From Aquaspirillum sp. LM1 (GTDB lineage: Bacteria; Pseudomonadota; Gammaproteobacteria; Burkholderiales; Aquaspirillaceae), in contig NZ_CP019509.1 in the NCBI RefSeq assembly GCF_002002905.1, positions 2,971,001 to 3,035,000 of the forward strand: a DNA stretch of 64,000 nucleotides, in the 5' to 3' direction. The notes beneath the pieces were generated by a model. That model worked only from the letters and a program-made list of their open reading frames with translations, was not told the origin of the DNA and searched no databases. This document shows, one piece after another, positions 17,558-28,328 of the stretch. Position 1 is the first letter of the stretch. Each line of letters starts with the position of its first letter. The position numbers were made by a program, and so were the translations under genes.

Positions 17558-17869
17558 ATGTATGCGGTCGTAAAAACCGGTGGCAAGCAGTATCGCGTTG
17601 TCATTGGCGAAAAACTTAAAGTAGAACAGATACCTGCAGACATCGACAGCCAAATCGTCCTGGATCAGGTACTGATGGTTGCAGATGGTGATCAGGTGGC
17701 AGTGGGCACCCCGCTGGTGGCTGGCGCTACCGTGACGGCGACTGTCGTGTCGCATGGTCGTGGCGAAAAGATCCGCATCTTCAAGATGCGCCGTCGTAAG
17801 CACTACCAAAAACACCAGGGCCATCGTCAGAACTACACCGAAATCCGCATCGACGCGATTTCGAAGTAA
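17558..17869 (+). CDS. rplU: 50S ribosomal protein L21
   Basis: A 103-aa protein starting [25 protein letters not shown], the near-invariant L21 opening. The C-terminal basic stretch [23 protein letters not shown] binds 23S rRNA. It is a component of the large ribosomal subunit. A strong TTAGGAG ribosome site precedes the ATG. It is followed 15 bp later by rpmA, the usual bacterial order, and then by obgE. Confidence 0.98.
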   Translation: MYAVVKTGGKQYRVVIGEKLKVEQIPADIDSQIVLDQVLMVADGDQVAVGTPLVAGATVTATVVSHGRGEKIRIFKMRRRKHYQKHQGHRQNYTEIRIDAISK

Positions 17870-17884
17870 TCCGGGAGAATCCTC

Positions 17885-18163
17885 ATGGCACACAAAAAAG
17901 CAGGCGGTAGCTCGCGTAACGGTCGTGATTCCGAATCGAAGCGCCTGGGCACCAAAGTTTACGGCGGCGAGCTGATCCCCGCTGGCAGCATCATCATCCG
18001 TCAGCGTGGCACCCGTTTCCACGCCGGTGACAACGTTGGCATGGGCAAGGATCACACCCTGTTCGCCAAGGTGGATGGTTATGTGAAGTTTGAGGTCAAG
18101 GGCGCTGCCAAGCGCAAGACCGTGGTTGTTCTGCCGTACACCGGCGAAGCCGAAGCCGCGTAA
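17885..18163 (+). CDS. rpmA: 50S ribosomal protein L27
   Basis: A 92-aa protein, [20 protein letters not shown] at the N-terminus, which reaches the peptidyl-transferase centre in the assembled ribosome. It then has the conserved [20 protein letters not shown] block. No N-terminal cleavage extension of the Firmicutes type is present. It is co-transcribed with rplU and ends before a strong terminator at 18191. Confidence 0.98.
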   Translation: MAHKKAGGSSRNGRDSESKRLGTKVYGGELIPAGSIIIRQRGTRFHAGDNVGMGKDHTLFAKVDGYVKFEVKGAAKRKTVVVLPYTGEAEAA

Positions 18164-18190
18164 TTTTTACGCTGTCTTTCGCGTGAATCA

Positions 18191-18219
18191 GAGCCCTATC
18201 CTGTGATAGGGCTCTTTTT
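18191..18219 (+). terminator. rho-independent terminator after rpmA
   Basis: GAGCCCTATC, loop CTGT, GATAGGGCTC followed by TTTTT. This perfect 10-bp stem with U tract sits 27 bp after the rpmA stop and separates rplU-rpmA from obgE. Confidence 0.92.
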
Positions 18220-18244
18220 GTTGCGGTGCAGCCGTGAACCATGA

Positions 18245-19444
<1,200 letters not shown>

Positions 19445-19495
19445 GCTGGTGCGGTGTTGCGCCGCTGGAGGTACATGGGGGGTCAACGCCCGCTG

Positions 19496-19523
19496 ATTCA
19501 GGCTGCCTGCGGGCAGCCTGAAT
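19496..19523. terminator. 12-bp perfect inverted repeat after obgE, resembles paired DNA-uptake-like words
   Basis: ATTCAGGCTGCC-TGCG-GGCAGCCTGAAT, 51 bp after obgE. On the minus strand it contains AGGCAGCCTGAA, a 12-mer that resembles uptake-sequence dialects of Neisseriaceae, where such words often form terminators. No U tract follows. Only this occurrence was noticed in the window. Confidence 0.5.
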
Positions 19524-19697
19524 GCATGATGGCCCAGCGCTTGCTTGGGTTTTTGCGCAAACAGTCAGCCGTCCGGCATGACGGGGCGGCGGTTTTGCGG
19601 CACTATGTGATGTTCGTGGATTCGCCCACTGGCAAACAGCGTGGGCGACAGGTTTAATCCTTACAATGGCGTCCGGCGGACCCCGGACGAAAACTCC

Positions 19698-20786
19698 ATG
19701 GCGCTTCTTGAAATTCGTAATGTGGTCAAGCAGTTCGCTGACTTTACCGCAGTGAATCATGTCAGCCTGTCGGTGGAAGCCGGCGAGTTCTTCACCCTGC
19801 TCGGGCCGTCCGGCTGCGGCAAGACCACCCTGCTGCGCATGCTGGCTGGCTTTGAACAGCCCGACAGTGGCGAAATCCTGCTCGATGGCAAGGATGTGTC
19901 CACTGTGCCGCCGGAAAAGCGCCCGGTGCATACGGTATTCCAAAGCTACGCGCTGTTTCCGCACATGACCGTGCGCGAAAACATCGCCTTCCCGCTGAAA
20001 ATGGCCGGCTGGGCCGCCGACAAAATCGCCCCGCAAGTGGACGAATTGCTGGAAGACGTGCGGTTGGGCAAATTCGGCCAGCGTTACCCGCACGAGCTGT
20101 CCGGCGGCCAGCGCCAGCGGGTGGCGATTGCCCGTGCCCTGGTGGATCGTCCGCGTTTGTTGCTGCTGGACGAGCCGCTGTCGGCGCTGGATGCCAAGCT
20201 GCGCGAAGAAATGCAGATCGAGCTGATCAATCTGCAAAAGGAAGTTGGCATCACTTTTGTCTACGTGACCCACGACCAGGCCGAGGCGCTGGCGCTGTCG
20301 CACCGGATTGCGGTGATGAGCGCGGGTCAGGTGGAGCAGCTGGACAAGCCGGAAACCATCTACAGCTACCCGCGCAACCGCTTTGTGGCGGACTTCATCG
20401 GCCAGTGCAATGTGCTGGACAGTGAAGTGAAGGCCATTCATGGTGATGGCAGCATGACCATCGCCATCAAGGGCTGTGGAGAAATGAAGGCGCTGGCGCG
20501 CGACGGGGTGACGGTGGGGCAGCAGGGCTGGCTGGCGCTGCGCCCGGAAAAAATCAAGCTCGACCGCGAACTGCCGGAACTGCCCAACGAAGCCTACTTC
20601 AAGGGCCGGGTGCATGACTGTCTGTACATGGGCGACGTGACGCTATACATCGTCGAAGTAGGCGAGGGTGTGCGCATCGAGGCCATGCTGCCCAATTCGG
20701 CCCCCGGCCTGGCCAAGCTGTTTGACGACAATGACCCGGTTGAAATCGCCTGGCGGTTTGACGCCGGCAGCTTCCTGACGGAGTAA
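19698..20786 (+). CDS. potA: spermidine/putrescine ABC transporter ATPase
   Basis: A 362-aa ATPase from ATG 19698 (MALLEIRNVVKQF). Walker A GPSGCGKTT is near residues 38-46, the signature LSGGQRQRVA near 134, and Walker B LLLLDEPLSALD near 155. The C-terminal TOBE-like domain (about 270-360) includes LALRPEKIKL and LYMGDVTLYIV. It energises polyamine import through the PotBC permease encoded immediately downstream (3-bp gap). The frame is open upstream of 19698 but carries no family sequence. Subfamily assignment to spermidine rather than putrescine preference is by general similarity only. Confidence 0.93.
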   Translation: MALLEIRNVVKQFADFTAVNHVSLSVEAGEFFTLLGPSGCGKTTLLRMLAGFEQPDSGEILLDGKDVSTVPPEKRPVHTVFQSYALFPHMTVRENIAFPLKMAGWAADKIAPQVDELLEDVRLGKFGQRYPHELSGGQRQRVAIARALVDRPRLLLLDEPLSALDAKLREEMQIELINLQKEVGITFVYVTHDQAEALALSHRIAVMSAGQVEQLDKPETIYSYPRNRFVADFIGQCNVLDSEVKAIHGDGSMTIAIKGCGEMKALARDGVTVGQQGWLALRPEKIKLDRELPELPNEAYFKGRVHDCLYMGDVTLYIVEVGEGVRIEAMLPNSAPGLAKLFDDNDPVEIAWRFDAGSFLTE

Positions 20787-20789
20787 GCC

Positions 20790-21716
20790 ATGCACGATCG
20801 TTTGGGAAAATGGCTGCTGTCGTGGCCGCCGCTGGTGTATTTGCTGGTGTTCTTCCTGATTCCGTCGCTGATCATGATGTTCGCCGCGTTCCGCTATCCG
20901 GGCGACTACGGCGGGCTGATGCCGCTGACCTCGGAAGACCCGGCCACCGGCAAGCTGGTGGTGGACGTTACCCTGGCCACGCTGGGGGACTATCTGACGC
21001 TGGAAAGCTTTGCCCGGCTGGTGGATGAACCGCTGTATATCGAGCTGTTTATTAAATCACTGTGGTATGCCACGCTGACCACGCTGATCTGCATCGCCAT
21101 GGGCTACCCGCTGGCCTGGCTGATTGCCCGCAGCCCGAAAAAATTCCGCGACCTGCTGCTGCTGCTGGTGATTCTGCCGTTCTGGTCGAACTTTCTGATC
21201 CGGATTTATGCCTGGATGATTCTGCTCGGCCCGCAATCGGCGCTGACCAAGGTGGTCAATCTGGTGGTCACCGCCTTTGGCCACGAACCGGTCAGCCTGC
21301 TGTTCACCCCGTTTGCGGTGATTGTCTGTCTGGTCTACGTGCATCTGCCATTCATGGTGCTGCCGCTGTACGCCAATCTGGAAAAACACGACCTGGCCCT
21401 GCTGGATGCCGCCCAGGATCTGGGTGCCACTGCCTGGCAGCGCTTCTGGAAGATCACCTGGCCTTTGTCGCTGCCCGGCGTATATGCCGGTGCCGCGCTG
21501 GTGTTCATCCCGGCGCTGGGCATGTTTGCCGTGCCGGACATCATCGGCGGCACCGAAGGCATCATGATCGGCAACCTGATCAAGCAGCAATTCCTGGAAA
21601 CCCGTGACTGGCCGTTTGGTGCCGTGCTGTCGATCATGCTGACCGGCGGCGTGCTGCTGATGGCGGCGCTGGCGGCGGCGGTGAGCCGGGGCAAGAAAAA
21701 GGTGAAGCATGGCTAA
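20790..21716 (+). CDS. potB: spermidine/putrescine ABC permease PotB
   Basis: A 308-aa inner-membrane permease with about six helices. An extended periplasmic stretch follows the first helix (about residues 35-85), and the EAA loop is DAAQDLGATAWQRFWKITWPLSLPG, which docks PotA. It follows potA by 3 bp and overlaps potC by 8 bp (ATG 21709 inside the potB 3' end). These tight junctions show one operon. Length and topology fit PotB/PotH. Confidence 0.93.
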   Translation: MHDRLGKWLLSWPPLVYLLVFFLIPSLIMMFAAFRYPGDYGGLMPLTSEDPATGKLVVDVTLATLGDYLTLESFARLVDEPLYIELFIKSLWYATLTTLICIAMGYPLAWLIARSPKKFRDLLLLLVILPFWSNFLIRIYAWMILLGPQSALTKVVNLVVTAFGHEPVSLLFTPFAVIVCLVYVHLPFMVLPLYANLEKHDLALLDAAQDLGATAWQRFWKITWPLSLPGVYAGAALVFIPALGMFAVPDIIGGTEGIMIGNLIKQQFLETRDWPFGAVLSIMLTGGVLLMAALAAAVSRGKKKVKHG

Positions 21717-22485
21717 ACGACACTCCTGGTGGCTGTGGGGCGCAGCCGCGCTGGCCTATCTGTTTCTGTACCTGCCGCTGGTGATTGTGGTGGTGTATTC
21801 GTTCAACGATTCCAAGCTTAACGCCGAATGGGTGGGGTTTACCTTCAGCTGGTACGACAAGCTGTTTCATAATCGGGAAATGCTGACCGCCGCAGGCAAT
21901 TCGATGGTGATTGGCGTGGTGTCTGCCGTGGTGGCCACCTTCTTTGGCACCCTGGCCGGCATGGCCATGCACCGCTACAAGCTGCGCCTGCTGCCGTTTC
22001 TGGTGCTCACGCCGATTGCCATCCCGGAAATCCTGATGGGGGTGAGCCTGCTGATTTTCTTTGTGCTGCTGAATGTCACCCTGGGCATGACCTCGATCAT
22101 CCTGGCGCATGTGGCGTTTTGCATCGGCTTTGTGGCAATTGTGGTGCGCGCGCGCATGCAGGGCATGGACAACAGCCTGGTGGAAGCCGCTCGCGATCTG
22201 GGGGCCACGCCGTGGCTGGCGTTCCGTCTGGTGACGCTGCCGCAGATCATGCCGGGGATTCTGGCGGGCGGGCTGATGGCGTTTACCCTGTCGATTGATG
22301 ATTTTGTGATTACTTTCTTTACTGCCGGGGTGGGCTCGTCCACCTTGCCGCTGCAGATTTATTCGATGATCAAGATTGCTGTGACGCCGGAGGTGAATGC
22401 GATTTCGACGCTGTTGATGGTGTTGACCTTGTGCTTGATTGTGCTGGCGTCGAAACTGTCGCCGGGGGCGTTGCGGGCGGAGTAG
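21709..22485 (+). CDS. potC: spermidine/putrescine ABC permease PotC
   Basis: A 258-aa inner-membrane permease, partner of PotB. The N-terminal helix is LAYLFLYLPLVIVVVYSFNDSKL, typical of PotC/PotI, and the EAA motif is EAARDLGATPWLAFRLVTLPQIMPG near residues 160-184. The substrate-binding gene potD would normally follow directly. Here a 1.1-kb non-coding repeat tract separates the two. Confidence 0.93.
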   Translation: MAKRHSWWLWGAAALAYLFLYLPLVIVVVYSFNDSKLNAEWVGFTFSWYDKLFHNREMLTAAGNSMVIGVVSAVVATFFGTLAGMAMHRYKLRLLPFLVLTPIAIPEILMGVSLLIFFVLLNVTLGMTSIILAHVAFCIGFVAIVVRARMQGMDNSLVEAARDLGATPWLAFRLVTLPQIMPGILAGGLMAFTLSIDDFVITFFTAGVGSSTLPLQIYSMIKIAVTPEVNAISTLLMVLTLCLIVLASKLSPGALRAE

Positions 22486-22520
22486 CGCGGCGTGGGTAAC
22501 CGGCAGCGCTTTGCCTGAAC

Positions 22521-23485
22521 ATGAGAAACGCTGGAGAAAATCGTCGTCCCCGCGTGGGCGGGGACCCAGGCAAGGTACTACGGCGTGCTGACGGTAAAAT
22601 TACCCTGGCCGCTGTTTGTTGAGTATTCACCCGTCCCACGCTGTGGTGAGTTTCTGGATTCCCGCCTTCGCGGGAATGACGGGGTGGGATGCGATGGGCG
22701 GTGGATTGAATTGCGGGGAATGACGTATCTCAGGCCGTGGCATTTCGCCTGGTGGCAGTCAGGTAACGGTCGCGCGTCTCCGTCTGGTTTTTCACCCTCT
22801 GTCGCGTCGTCCCTGCGCAGGCGGGGACCCAGGCAAGGTACTACGGCGTGTTGACGGTGACATTGCCCTGGCCGCCGTTTGTTGAGGATTTATCCATTCC
22901 ACGCTGTGGTGAGTTTCTGGATTCCCGCCTTCGCGGGAATGACGAGGTGGGGTGCGACGGGCGGTGGATTGAATTGCGGGGAGTGACGTATCTCAGGCCG
23001 TGGCATTTCGCTTGGTGGCAGTCAGGCAACGGTCGCGCGCCTCCGTCTGGTTTTTTGCCCTCCGTCGCGTCGTCCCCGCGCAGGCGGGGACCCAGGCAAG
23101 GTACTACGGCGTGTTGACGGTGACATTACCCTGGCCGCTGTTTGTTGAGGATTCACCCGTCCCACGCTGTGGTGACGCTGGATTCCCGCCTGCGCGGGAA
23201 TGACGGGGTGGGGTGCGATGGGCGGTGATTGAATTGCTGGGTGTGACGTATCTCAGGCCGTGGTATTTCGCTTGGTGGCAGTCAGGCAACGGTCGTGCGT
23301 CTCCGTCTGGTTTTTCACCCTCCGTCGCGTCGTCCCCGCGCAGGCGGGGACCCAGGCAAGTTTCTACGGCGTGTTGACGGTGAAATTACCCTGGCCGCTG
23401 TTTGTTGAGGATTCATCCATCCCACGCTGTGGTGAGTTTCTGGATTCCCGCCTGCGCGGGAATGACGGGGTGGGGTGCGGCGGGT
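22521..23485 (+). repeat. tandem array of ~263-bp units, each carrying two REP-like palindromes
   Basis: Units restart at GGGACCCAGGCAAG at 22561, 22824, 23087 and 23347 (periods 263, 263, 260 bp); the last is partial. Each unit has one palindrome of type GTCCCCGCGCAGGCGGGGAC and one of type TTCCCGCCTGCGCGGGAA, in a BIME-like arrangement. Unit-to-unit identity is high with scattered substitutions and a 3-bp deletion in unit three. The short ORFs inside are repeat translations and are not treated as genes. No transposase accompanies the array. The rest of the potC-potD gap shows nothing else. Confidence 0.9.
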
Positions 23486-23577
23486 GGTGCGTGGTGGAAA
23501 TGACCCGCCGAGCGGGCTGGCAGTGCGTACTGTCTGTTTTTCTGACTTGATTTTGATCGAACCTTGAAGGGAACAAG

Positions 23578-24642
23578 ATGAAAAAGCTGCTGCTGTCGAT
23601 GTCCTTGCTGGCCAGTTCCATGGCGTTTGCCGCTGATGAGCTGCACCTGTACAACTGGAACAACTACCTGACCGAAGCTACGGCCAAGCGCTTCGAGCAA
23701 TCCTGCAAGTGTAAGCTGGTGCAGGATTACTACGGTGACAACGAAGAAATGCTGGCCAAGCTGGCTGCCGGTGCCAAGGGCTACGACATTGTGGTGCCTA
23801 CTGGCTTTGCCGTGCAGACCCTGATTGGCCAGAAAGCCGCTGCGCCGCTGGACAAGGCCCAGCTGGCTAATCTGAAGAACGTCAACCCTGGCTATATGGG
23901 CGGCTTCTTCGACAAGGCCAATGCCTACTCGGTGCCGTACTCGTTTACCACCACCGTGCTGGGCTACAACGAAACCCAGCTGCAAAAAGCCGGCGTGCTG
24001 GACAAGGCCAATAGCTGGGCGCTGATTTTTGATCCGGCAGTGGTGTCCAAGATCAAGGGCAAGGTCACCGTGCTGGATTCGCAGCGCGAGCTGATGTCGG
24101 CGGCGCTGATGTATCTGGGCTACCCGGCCAATGAAACCGACCCGGCCAAGTGGAAGCAGGCCCAGCAGGTGATCCTCAAGGCCAAGCCGTACTGGGCCGC
24201 TTTCAACAACCAGAGCTATATCAAGGAACTCACCCTGGGCAACGCCTGGGTGTCGCTGGGCTATTCCAGCGACCTGTTCCAGGCCCAGCAGGATGCCATC
24301 AAGGCCAAGCGTCCGTTCAAGCTCGGCTTTGGCCTGCAACAGGAAGGCAACACCCTGTCGCTGGATAATCTGGTCATCCTGAAAGATGCGCCGCGCAAGG
24401 ATCTGGCGCACAAGTTCATCAACTTCATGCTGGATGGCAAGAACGCCGCCGACCTGACCAACGAAGTGGGTGCCGGCAACCCCAACCAGGCGGCGATGCC
24501 GAACGTCAAGCCGGAAATCACCAAGCTGTCGGCCATTTTCCCCAGCAAGGAAGCCCTGCCCAAGCTGCAACAGCTGCAGGACCTCAACAGCAAGCAGCGT
24601 CGTGACATGAACAAGCTGTGGTCGGAAATCAAGCTGAAGTAA
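23578..24642 (+). CDS. potD: spermidine/putrescine periplasmic binding protein
   Basis: A 354-aa protein with a clean signal peptide (MKKLLLSMSLLASSMAFA, cleavage before ADELHLYNW). The mature part LHLYNWNNYLTEATAKRFEQ and YDIVVPTGFAVQTLI fit the PotD/PotF fold. It delivers polyamines to PotABC. It lies 1.09 kb after potC, beyond a REP array, so it may use its own promoter or be uncoupled from potABC in expression level. GAAGGGAAC precedes the ATG at good spacing. Confidence 0.92.
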   Translation: MKKLLLSMSLLASSMAFAADELHLYNWNNYLTEATAKRFEQSCKCKLVQDYYGDNEEMLAKLAAGAKGYDIVVPTGFAVQTLIGQKAAAPLDKAQLANLKNVNPGYMGGFFDKANAYSVPYSFTTTVLGYNETQLQKAGVLDKANSWALIFDPAVVSKIKGKVTVLDSQRELMSAALMYLGYPANETDPAKWKQAQQVILKAKPYWAAFNNQSYIKELTLGNAWVSLGYSSDLFQAQQDAIKAKRPFKLGFGLQQEGNTLSLDNLVILKDAPRKDLAHKFINFMLDGKNAADLTNEVGAGNPNQAAMPNVKPEITKLSAIFPSKEALPKLQQLQDLNSKQRRDMNKLWSEIKLK

Positions 24643-24657
24643 GCCCGCCCATGCTCA

Positions 24658-24678
24658 CCCCCGGCCCCGTGCCGGGGG
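24658..24678 (+). terminator. GC-rich stem-loop after potD
   Basis: CCCCCGGC, loop CCCGT, GCCGGGGG, 16 bp after the potD stop. The stem is strong but no U tract follows. Confidence 0.5.
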
Positions 24679-24713
24679 CGTGTGCCCACCATGCCAGCTG
24701 ACCTTGCGCGGCG

Positions 24714-25808
24714 ATGACCGCGCCCATTCTGCCTACGCTGCCACCTGCGCCCCATCGGGTGCCGCACTGGTTCGCCCTGTGTTATCTGGGGGTGATTGTG
24801 GTGGTCAGCCTGTATCCGTTTACCGACTGGGAAGACAGCGGCCAGCCCTGGCTGGAGTTTCTGTTTTACCCTCTGCCGTATTACCGCACCAGTTTTGACA
24901 TTGGCGTCAATGTGCTCGCCTACCTGCCCTATGGTCTGGCGCTGGCCAGGGTGTTTCGTCCGGCCTGGCTGGGCGTGCTGGCGGCAGTGTGCCTGGGCGG
25001 GCTGACCAGTGTGGTAATTGAAATTGCCCAGCTGTATCTGCCGGTGCGGGTGGCGTCCAACCTGGACGTGCTGTGCAACACTGGCGGTGCCTTGCTGGGG
25101 GCCTTGCTGGCCACCGTGCCGTGGAGCGTGCGTCTGGGCCTGCTGCTGCGCCGTGCCCGTCGGCGCTGGCTGGTGGCCGACAGCAGCGCCGATTACGCGC
25201 TGATGCTGGGCGCGTTGTGGTTTCTCACCCAGATCAACCCGGCCACCACGCTGTTTGGCGTGGTGGTGATGCCGGAAGGCCTGCCGCAGCCGTTTGAATC
25301 GCCGCTGGCCAATCCGGCCTTATTTCTGTTTTTGCTCGAAGCTGGCGGTGCCATGCTCAATCTGACCGCCACCTTGTTGTTCATCGCCAGTTTTCTGGCC
25401 CGTCGTCGCGACCATGCTCAGGTGCTGGCCGGGTTTTTTCTGCTGGCCTGGCTGTTCAAGGTGGTGGCGGCAGCGGCCATGCTCAAGCCGGTCGCTTACT
25501 TTGCCTGGATCAACCCGCATGTGCTGGCCGGGCTGGCGCTGGGTGGGGTGCTTACCTGGTTGCTGACCTACGCCCAGCGCTGGCTGCAAACCGCCATTGC
25601 GCTGGTGCTGCTGGCCTTGGCCCAACTGGTGGCGGCGCAGTGGCCGCTGGTGGCCACCCACGACGACCAGCGCGGCCTGTTCCGCTGGGCCTACCATCTG
25701 ACCAACATCAATGCCTTATCCGAGTTTGCCAACCATCTGTGGCCATGGGCAGCGATGGCATGCTTGCTGATTTCTGCACTGCGCCAGTTCCGACGCGAAC
25801 AGTGGTAG
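24714..25808 (+). CDS. VanZ-like multi-spanning membrane protein
   Basis: A 364-aa hydrophobic protein with about nine helices. The N-terminal third holds the VanZ-like core: LYPFTDWED, FDIGVNVLAYLPYGLALA, EIAQLYLPVRVASNLDVLCNTGGALLGALLA. The acidic and polar residues in these helices are conserved in VanZ/teicoplanin-resistance-like proteins. The C-terminal half is additional membrane segments. The function of Gram-negative members is unknown, and a link to glycopeptide resistance should not be assumed. It follows potD by 71 bp past a stem-loop, and ATG 24714 has only a weak ribosome site. Confidence 0.75.
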   Translation: MTAPILPTLPPAPHRVPHWFALCYLGVIVVVSLYPFTDWEDSGQPWLEFLFYPLPYYRTSFDIGVNVLAYLPYGLALARVFRPAWLGVLAAVCLGGLTSVVIEIAQLYLPVRVASNLDVLCNTGGALLGALLATVPWSVRLGLLLRRARRRWLVADSSADYALMLGALWFLTQINPATTLFGVVVMPEGLPQPFESPLANPALFLFLLEAGGAMLNLTATLLFIASFLARRRDHAQVLAGFFLLAWLFKVVAAAAMLKPVAYFAWINPHVLAGLALGGVLTWLLTYAQRWLQTAIALVLLALAQLVAAQWPLVATHDDQRGLFRWAYHLTNINALSEFANHLWPWAAMACLLISALRQFRREQW

Positions 25809-25820
25809 GCCCACGCCGGG

Positions 25821-26225
25821 TCAGCGCGCTGCCTCTGGCGGCGCATGGCATACCACGCATAGCTTGTTGCCATCCGGATCGCGAAAGTACGCCCCGTAAT
25901 AGTCGGCGTGGTAATGCGCACGCAGGCCGGGCGCGCCGTCACATTGGCCGCCGTGCACCAGTGCCAGCTGGTGCGCCGCATCCACCTGCGCCCGGCTGCT
26001 GGCCGACAGCGCCACCATCTGCCCATTGCCTGGCTGATGCGGCTGGCCATTGTAGGGATGGCCAATCAGCAGCAAGGGCCGCTGGCCACCTGGGCTGTGC
26101 CAGCCGGCCCAGGGCGTGTCTGGCTGGCAAAAGCGCTGTTCCAGGCCCAGTGTGGCCATGAGGGGCGAGTAGAACGCCAGCGCCCGGTCAAACTGGCTGA
26201 CGCTGATGAATACATGGGAAAACAT
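25821..26225 (-). CDS. VOC-family (glyoxalase/bleomycin-resistance fold) protein
   Basis: A 134-aa protein. The N-terminal MFSHVFISVSQFDRALAFYSPLMATLGL and the C-terminal YYGAYFRDPDGNKLCVVCH are typical of single-domain vicinal-oxygen-chelate enzymes. Metal-ligand candidates are H4, H75-type residues and the Glu/Cys near the C-terminus; the usual final Glu is not obvious. Substrates in this family range from methylglyoxal adducts to antibiotics and cannot be inferred here. It is read leftward, 27 bp after the YihY gene stop upstream, so the two may be co-transcribed. Confidence 0.8.
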   Translation of the reverse strand: MFSHVFISVSQFDRALAFYSPLMATLGLEQRFCQPDTPWAGWHSPGGQRPLLLIGHPYNGQPHQPGNGQMVALSASSRAQVDAAHQLALVHGGQCDGAPGLRAHYHADYYGAYFRDPDGNKLCVVCHAPPEAAR

Positions 26226-26252
26226 GGCGCGCTCCTGAACAATTGGTTTTTC

Positions 26253-27524
26253 TCAATGCCCGTCCGCCAGATGGTGCTCTGCCGGTTCGGCGCAGCGCCG
26301 GGCAAATTCGGCCAGCGAAATATCCAGCGCTGCCTCGCCGGGGGCCAGCACCCCGCGCAAGACTTGCGCCTGCACGGAATGACGACGGAACGGCAGTGGC
26401 GGCAGGATGAACAACTGGTACAGCTCACCCAGCAAGATATGCTCGGCCCGGCCTGTCAGCAGCCAGCCATCCTGCCGGGTGCGGCTGACATAGCCGGCGC
26501 GTGCCAGAGTGTCGAGCAGGTGGCCCAGCTCATCATAGCCCGTGTGCACCCGGCGGCGCAGGTCGGCCAGCTGCAGACTGCGGCCCTGCTGTTGCGCCTC
26601 GTTCAGTTGCAGCAGGATTTCCAGCACATGCAGCAGACGCCGGCTGTTGTTGGCCGGCCCTTGCCAGGCGCGGTCGGCCCAATAGGGCAAGGTGGCGGTG
26701 AGCACGGCACCAAACAACACCACCAGCCAGATCAACTGCAGCCAGATCAATAAAATCGGAAACGCCGCAAATGCGCCGTACACCAGTTGGTAGGACTTGG
26801 CCAGATCCAGATACAGGGCAAACCCGGCCTGGGTCAGCTCCAGCAGCAGCGCGGCACAGCCAGCCCCCATCAGCGCATGACGGCGCGGGACATGCCGGTT
26901 GGGGGTGAGGCTGTACAAAATCGCCAGAATCAGCGTGGTCAGCAGCAGCGAAGTCAGCCATTGCAACAGGCCGGATATCAGCGGTGCCTGGCTGCCCAGC
27001 CCGCTGGCGCGCATCAGCCGCGCCAGGCCAGACAAGCCCCCGCCCAGCAGCAAGGGGCCCAGGGTCAGGATGGCCCAGTAGGTGAGCATCTGCCGGGCAA
27101 ACGGGCGCGGGGTGTTCACCCGCCAGATGGTGTTGAAGGTGCGTTCGATGGTCAGCATCAGCGACAGCGCCGTGGCCGCCAGCAGCACCAGCCCCACCGC
27201 CGTCAGCCGGCCAGCGTTGTCGGCAAACTGGCGCATGTATACCGAAATGATCTTGCCGGCAAAGTCGGGCACCAGATTGGCCAGCAGAAACAGCTTGATG
27301 CGGGCGCTGTAGTCGGCAAACACCGGAAACGCCGACAACACGATCAGGCCCAGGGTCAGCAGCGGCACCAGCGACAGCAAGGTGGTAAAGGTCAGACTGG
27401 CGGCCACCTGCACGCAGCGGTCTTCCACCAGCAGGCGACGCACGACAAAGGCCAGAAAGCTGACCAGTTCGCGCAGGCGACGGGGCAGCAGACGGGCAAG
27501 CGCAAGGCGGGGAACGGCAATCAC
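26253..27524 (-). CDS. YihY/BrkB-family inner-membrane protein
   Basis: About 423 aa. The conserved core runs RRLLVEDRCVQVAASLTFTTLLSLVPLL, then the amphipathic segment with YMRQFADNAGRLTAVGLVLL and the IERTFNTIWRVNTPRP motif, and LKSYQL..FAAFPILLIWLQLIWLVVLFGA-type terminal helices. Six or so transmembrane helices are followed by a roughly 130-residue cytoplasmic winged-helix-like tail. Members are often misnamed ribonuclease BN; function is unknown. The start is uncertain: GTG 27524 gives the usual family N-terminus, but TTG 27608 is also open and neither has a clear ribosome site. Confidence 0.82.
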   Translation of the reverse strand: MIAVPRLALARLLPRRLRELVSFLAFVVRRLLVEDRCVQVAASLTFTTLLSLVPLLTLGLIVLSAFPVFADYSARIKLFLLANLVPDFAGKIISVYMRQFADNAGRLTAVGLVLLAATALSLMLTIERTFNTIWRVNTPRPFARQMLTYWAILTLGPLLLGGGLSGLARLMRASGLGSQAPLISGLLQWLTSLLLTTLILAILYSLTPNRHVPRRHALMGAGCAALLLELTQAGFALYLDLAKSYQLVYGAFAAFPILLIWLQLIWLVVLFGAVLTATLPYWADRAWQGPANNSRRLLHVLEILLQLNEAQQQGRSLQLADLRRRVHTGYDELGHLLDTLARAGYVSRTRQDGWLLTGRAEHILLGELYQLFILPPLPFRRHSVQAQVLRGVLAPGEAALDISLAEFARRCAEPAEHHLADGH

Positions 27525-27547
27525 GGGGCGGCTGACGGAAGCGGTAA

Positions 27548-28253
<706 letters not shown>

Positions 28254-28255
<2 letters not shown>

Positions 28256-28287
28256 AAAAAACCCGCCAGGCCCCAGGCCCGGCGGGT
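28254..28287 (-). terminator. terminator for the Spy-like gene, possibly bidirectional
   Basis: Read leftward: ACCCGCC, a GC-rich loop, GGCGGGT, then TTTTTTT (the A-tract 28254-28260 on the plus strand). It lies between two convergent genes (wrbA stop 28255, Spy-like stop 28329). Confidence 0.75.
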
Positions 28288-28328
28288 GAACACAACACCC
28301 TTGCAGCACATCAACCGAGAATCTTGCC

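Noticed and set aside
22536-23485. Possible CRISPR array or a family of small ~89-aa proteins
   Set aside because: The periodic unit is about 263 bp and repeats almost entirely, with no unique spacers. The short ORFs are translations of the repeat with in-frame coincidence and no ribosome sites.
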